Source of the DNA: M0027 sp021713415
Lineage (GTDB): Bacteria > Pseudomonadota > Gammaproteobacteria > Francisellales > Francisellaceae
Direction: 5' to 3'
Length of the DNA stretch: 64,000 nt
NCBI GenBank assembly: GCA_021713415.1
Contig: JAKJJQ010000010.1
Coordinates: forward strand, 1 to 64,000
The notes under the pieces: model-generated
Seen by the model: only the letters and a program-made list of their open reading frames with translations
Told to the model about the DNA's origin: nothing
Database searches by the model: none
Translations under genes and position numbers: made by a program
Shown here: in pieces, positions 62,170-64,000 of the stretch
How the letters are laid out: each line of letters begins with the position of its first letter
How positions within the stretch are numbered: the stretch's first letter is position 1

Positions 62170-62281
62170 TTTAAATAAAATATATGCTATTAATTTGCAT
62201 CACTTAAATATTGCCAATTAAAATTTAGCTGCTATGGTTATATTATACTAATAACAATAATAACCTTTGCTTGACTTAACT

Positions 62282-63334
62282 ATGAATACGTATCAACATC
62301 ATATCGACCAAGTTAAATCACTAAATTTATGTGATTATATTACACTGACGCGCCAGCATGTTAAGCAAGCGTCTCACATTGATAATAGCCCTTTTTTTCT
62401 CAAAGGAGAATATCAAAAACCACTGGTAATATTAACACATGGCTTTTCTTCATCTGCTTATGCCATGCGTTCACTTGCCTATCAACTCAATGAACAAGGG
62501 TATCATTGTTTTGCTCCTTTATTACTTGGCCATGGGACAACGCCGAATGAATTATTAAATATTTCATACCTAAGCTGGCTTGATCAAATGGATCATCTAA
62601 TCACACAAGCAGCATCTAAATATTCACGCATTCATTTAATAGGTCATTCCTATGGCGGACTGCTTTCAATGCTAACCGCCTTAAAATACCCAGATATTAT
62701 TCAAAGTATTACACTATTTGCACCTGCTTTTGGTCTAAATGCACCTTGGGTTTCATCACTACCGCCATTTATTAGCCCGATTAGTAAAGTTATCCCAGTA
62801 AAACCATTTACGCATGTTAAATCACTCTGTGGTAGCGATAAATTTAGCTATAATGAATTCCCCATGCAAGCAGCAGCAGAAATTGTAAAACACATAAAAA
62901 AAACCAAGCAACAATTAAAAAAACCATTAAAACAACCGATTTTTATGATCATATCAACAGAAGATGAAACCACATCTTACCAAGTTGCACTGAACTATTT
63001 TAACCATCAAAAAAACCCTTTGAACTATTGTAGAGTCTACTCTGCTTTAGATGACTTTCACTCTGAAGATAAACGCATTAAGATTATTAATAGTCGCGAA
63101 TTTTCAGCACAAGTTATTGACTTTTCACATCTTGGTATGCATATTGATATTAATGACCCACATTATGGTATCGAAGGTAATTATTATCATAATGAAAAAC
63201 CATATCCACTGATCTTTGGCGCTGTTAGCGCAAAAAACAAATTAAAAATCAAAAATTTAAAAAGAATTGCTTTCAATCCAGATTTTTTTGCTTTAAGTCA
63301 GAAATTACTTCAATTTTTAAATCAATTTGAATAA
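62282..63334 (+). CDS. alpha/beta hydrolase (serine hydrolase)
   Basis: A 350-residue soluble alpha/beta-hydrolase. The oxyanion segment is LTHGFSSSAYAM and the nucleophile elbow is IGHSYGGLLSML (Ser in GHSYG). A late STEDETTSY supplies the likely Asp, and SHLGMHIDINDPHYG a His. A lipase, esterase or thioesterase activity is probable; substrate unknown. I start at the ATG of MNTYQHHIDQ rather than a TTG five codons earlier. It lies between the phosphatase remnant and rpiA, with no evident functional link. Confidence 0.82.
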   Translation: MNTYQHHIDQVKSLNLCDYITLTRQHVKQASHIDNSPFFLKGEYQKPLVILTHGFSSSAYAMRSLAYQLNEQGYHCFAPLLLGHGTTPNELLNISYLSWLDQMDHLITQAASKYSRIHLIGHSYGGLLSMLTALKYPDIIQSITLFAPAFGLNAPWVSSLPPFISPISKVIPVKPFTHVKSLCGSDKFSYNEFPMQAAAEIVKHIKKTKQQLKKPLKQPIFMIISTEDETTSYQVALNYFNHQKNPLNYCRVYSALDDFHSEDKRIKIINSREFSAQVIDFSHLGMHIDINDPHYGIEGNYYHNEKPYPLIFGAVSAKNKLKIKNLKRIAFNPDFFALSQKLLQFLNQFE

Positions 63335-63403
63335 TACTTAACACTGTAATTTTAAGAGTGTTATCATAGCCTGTGATAAATGATTAAATTTAAAGGATCT
63401 CTC

Positions 63404-64000
63404 ATGGAACAAGTCGAATCATTAAAAAAGCAAGTCGCTGAGGCTGCTATTACTTTTATTAAACCTGATATAACACTTGGTATTGGTACAGGATCAACAG
63501 TTAAACACTTTATTGAAGCCTTAGTACCAATTAAACATAAAATTAATCAAGTTGTTTCATCTTCTGAAGATACGACTGAAAAGCTTAAAGCACATGGATT
63601 TTATGTCTCAGATTTAAATAGCGTTGACCCAGTTGATCTTTATATTGATGGTGCTGATGAATGTAACCACCAAAAAATGTTAATCAAAGGTGGTGGTGGT
63701 GCTTTAACCAGAGAAAAAATACTTGCTACAGCAGCTAAAGAATTTATCTGTATTATTGATCAATCGAAATATGTCGATTTATTAGGTCGTTTTCCATTAC
63801 CAATTGAAGTTATTCCCATGGCAAGAGGTCTAGTTGCAAGAGCGATTATTCAACTTGGTGGCCAACCTGTATTACGTGAAAACTTTATTACAGATAATGG
63901 CAATATTATTCTTGATATTCATAATCTTGAGATGAGTGAGCCTAAAATGACTGAAGCTGTTCTAACACAATTAACTGGTGTTGTTTGTTGTGGCTTATTT
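63404..64000 (+). CDS. rpiA: ribose-5-phosphate isomerase A (partial, runs off the window)
   Basis: The first 199 codons of RpiA, which interconverts ribose-5-phosphate and ribulose-5-phosphate in the pentose phosphate pathway. LGIGTGSTVKHFIEAL, LYIDGADECN (with the catalytic Asp region) and KGGGGALTREKILA are the family blocks, and DQSKYVDLLGRFPLPIEVIP follows. AAAGGA precedes the ATG by 7 bases. The 3' end lies beyond 64000. Confidence 0.96.
   Translation, partial: MEQVESLKKQVAEAAITFIKPDITLGIGTGSTVKHFIEALVPIKHKINQVVSSSEDTTEKLKAHGFYVSDLNSVDPVDLYIDGADECNHQKMLIKGGGGALTREKILATAAKEFICIIDQSKYVDLLGRFPLPIEVIPMARGLVARAIIQLGGQPVLRENFITDNGNIILDIHNLEMSEPKMTEAVLTQLTGVVCCGLF

Noticed and set aside
1..64000. 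tRNA, rRNA, CRISPR arrays, insertion sequences or prophage
   Set aside because: Gaps between genes are short and I saw no cloverleaf-like sequence, regular repeat-spacer array, transposase or phage gene.

Overview
The window reads as chromosomal DNA from an AT-rich gammaproteobacterium. The best placement from sequence alone is the Francisella / Fastidiosibacteraceae / Piscirickettsia neighbourhood. The reasons are the low GC, a ribosomal supercluster in which fusA is followed directly by rpsJ with no tuf gene (as I recall for Francisella), a DUF3573-like outer-membrane protein, and genes that look like host-interaction factors of intracellular gammaproteobacteria. The genus is an inference.

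Layout. 0.2-8.5 kb holds an esterase, hemC, two tandem PAP2-type membrane proteins, a cysteine-less isochorismatase-fold protein divergent from a LysR regulator, an outer-membrane barrel protein, a Nif3-like protein and a PhaR-type regulator. 8.5-13.1 kb is an efflux island: a YgfX-like protein, a LysR regulator divergent from an MFS transporter, a LysE-type exporter and a second MFS transporter. 13.3-30.1 kb is one continuous minus-strand supercluster, rpsL-rpsG-fusA-S10-spc-alpha, with 29 ribosomal-protein genes plus fusA, secY and rpoA. It has a promoter before rpsL, three internal gaps with candidate promoters, and a strong terminator after rplQ.

30.2-38.1 kb carries a secreted phosphodiesterase-type hydrolase, a 737-residue kinase-like coiled-coil protein, a NupC nucleoside transporter, a FUSC membrane protein and a cysteine-rich secreted protein. 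38.3-44.8 kb holds a thiolase and a fused beta-oxidation enzyme, then lysS and prfB, the latter with a programmed +1 frameshift. 45.0-48.3 kb is betA-betB for choline to glycine betaine. 48.3-49.9 kb is an MFS drug-efflux gene behind a long leader with two short ORFs. 49.9-50.7 kb is a higBA toxin-antitoxin pair whose promoter holds a 19-bp palindrome. Then come purL and a small secreted protein.

55.5-60.6 kb is the lipid-transport and envelope operon mlaFEDCB-ibaG-murA followed by a MAPEG-like protein. 60.8-62.2 kb holds a phosphoprotein-phosphatase-fold protein resembling Legionella WipA/WipB, and directly behind it a truncated, frameshifted second copy. The window ends with an alpha/beta hydrolase and the start of rpiA.

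Most of the window is housekeeping. The parts most worth attention are the kinase-like protein, the WipA-like phosphatase with its decayed paralogue, the two-ORF leader of the MFS gene, the higBA operator-promoter, and several inverted or direct repeats at promoters. I saw no tRNA or rRNA gene, CRISPR array, insertion sequence or prophage. All calls come from reading the sequence; no database search was run.
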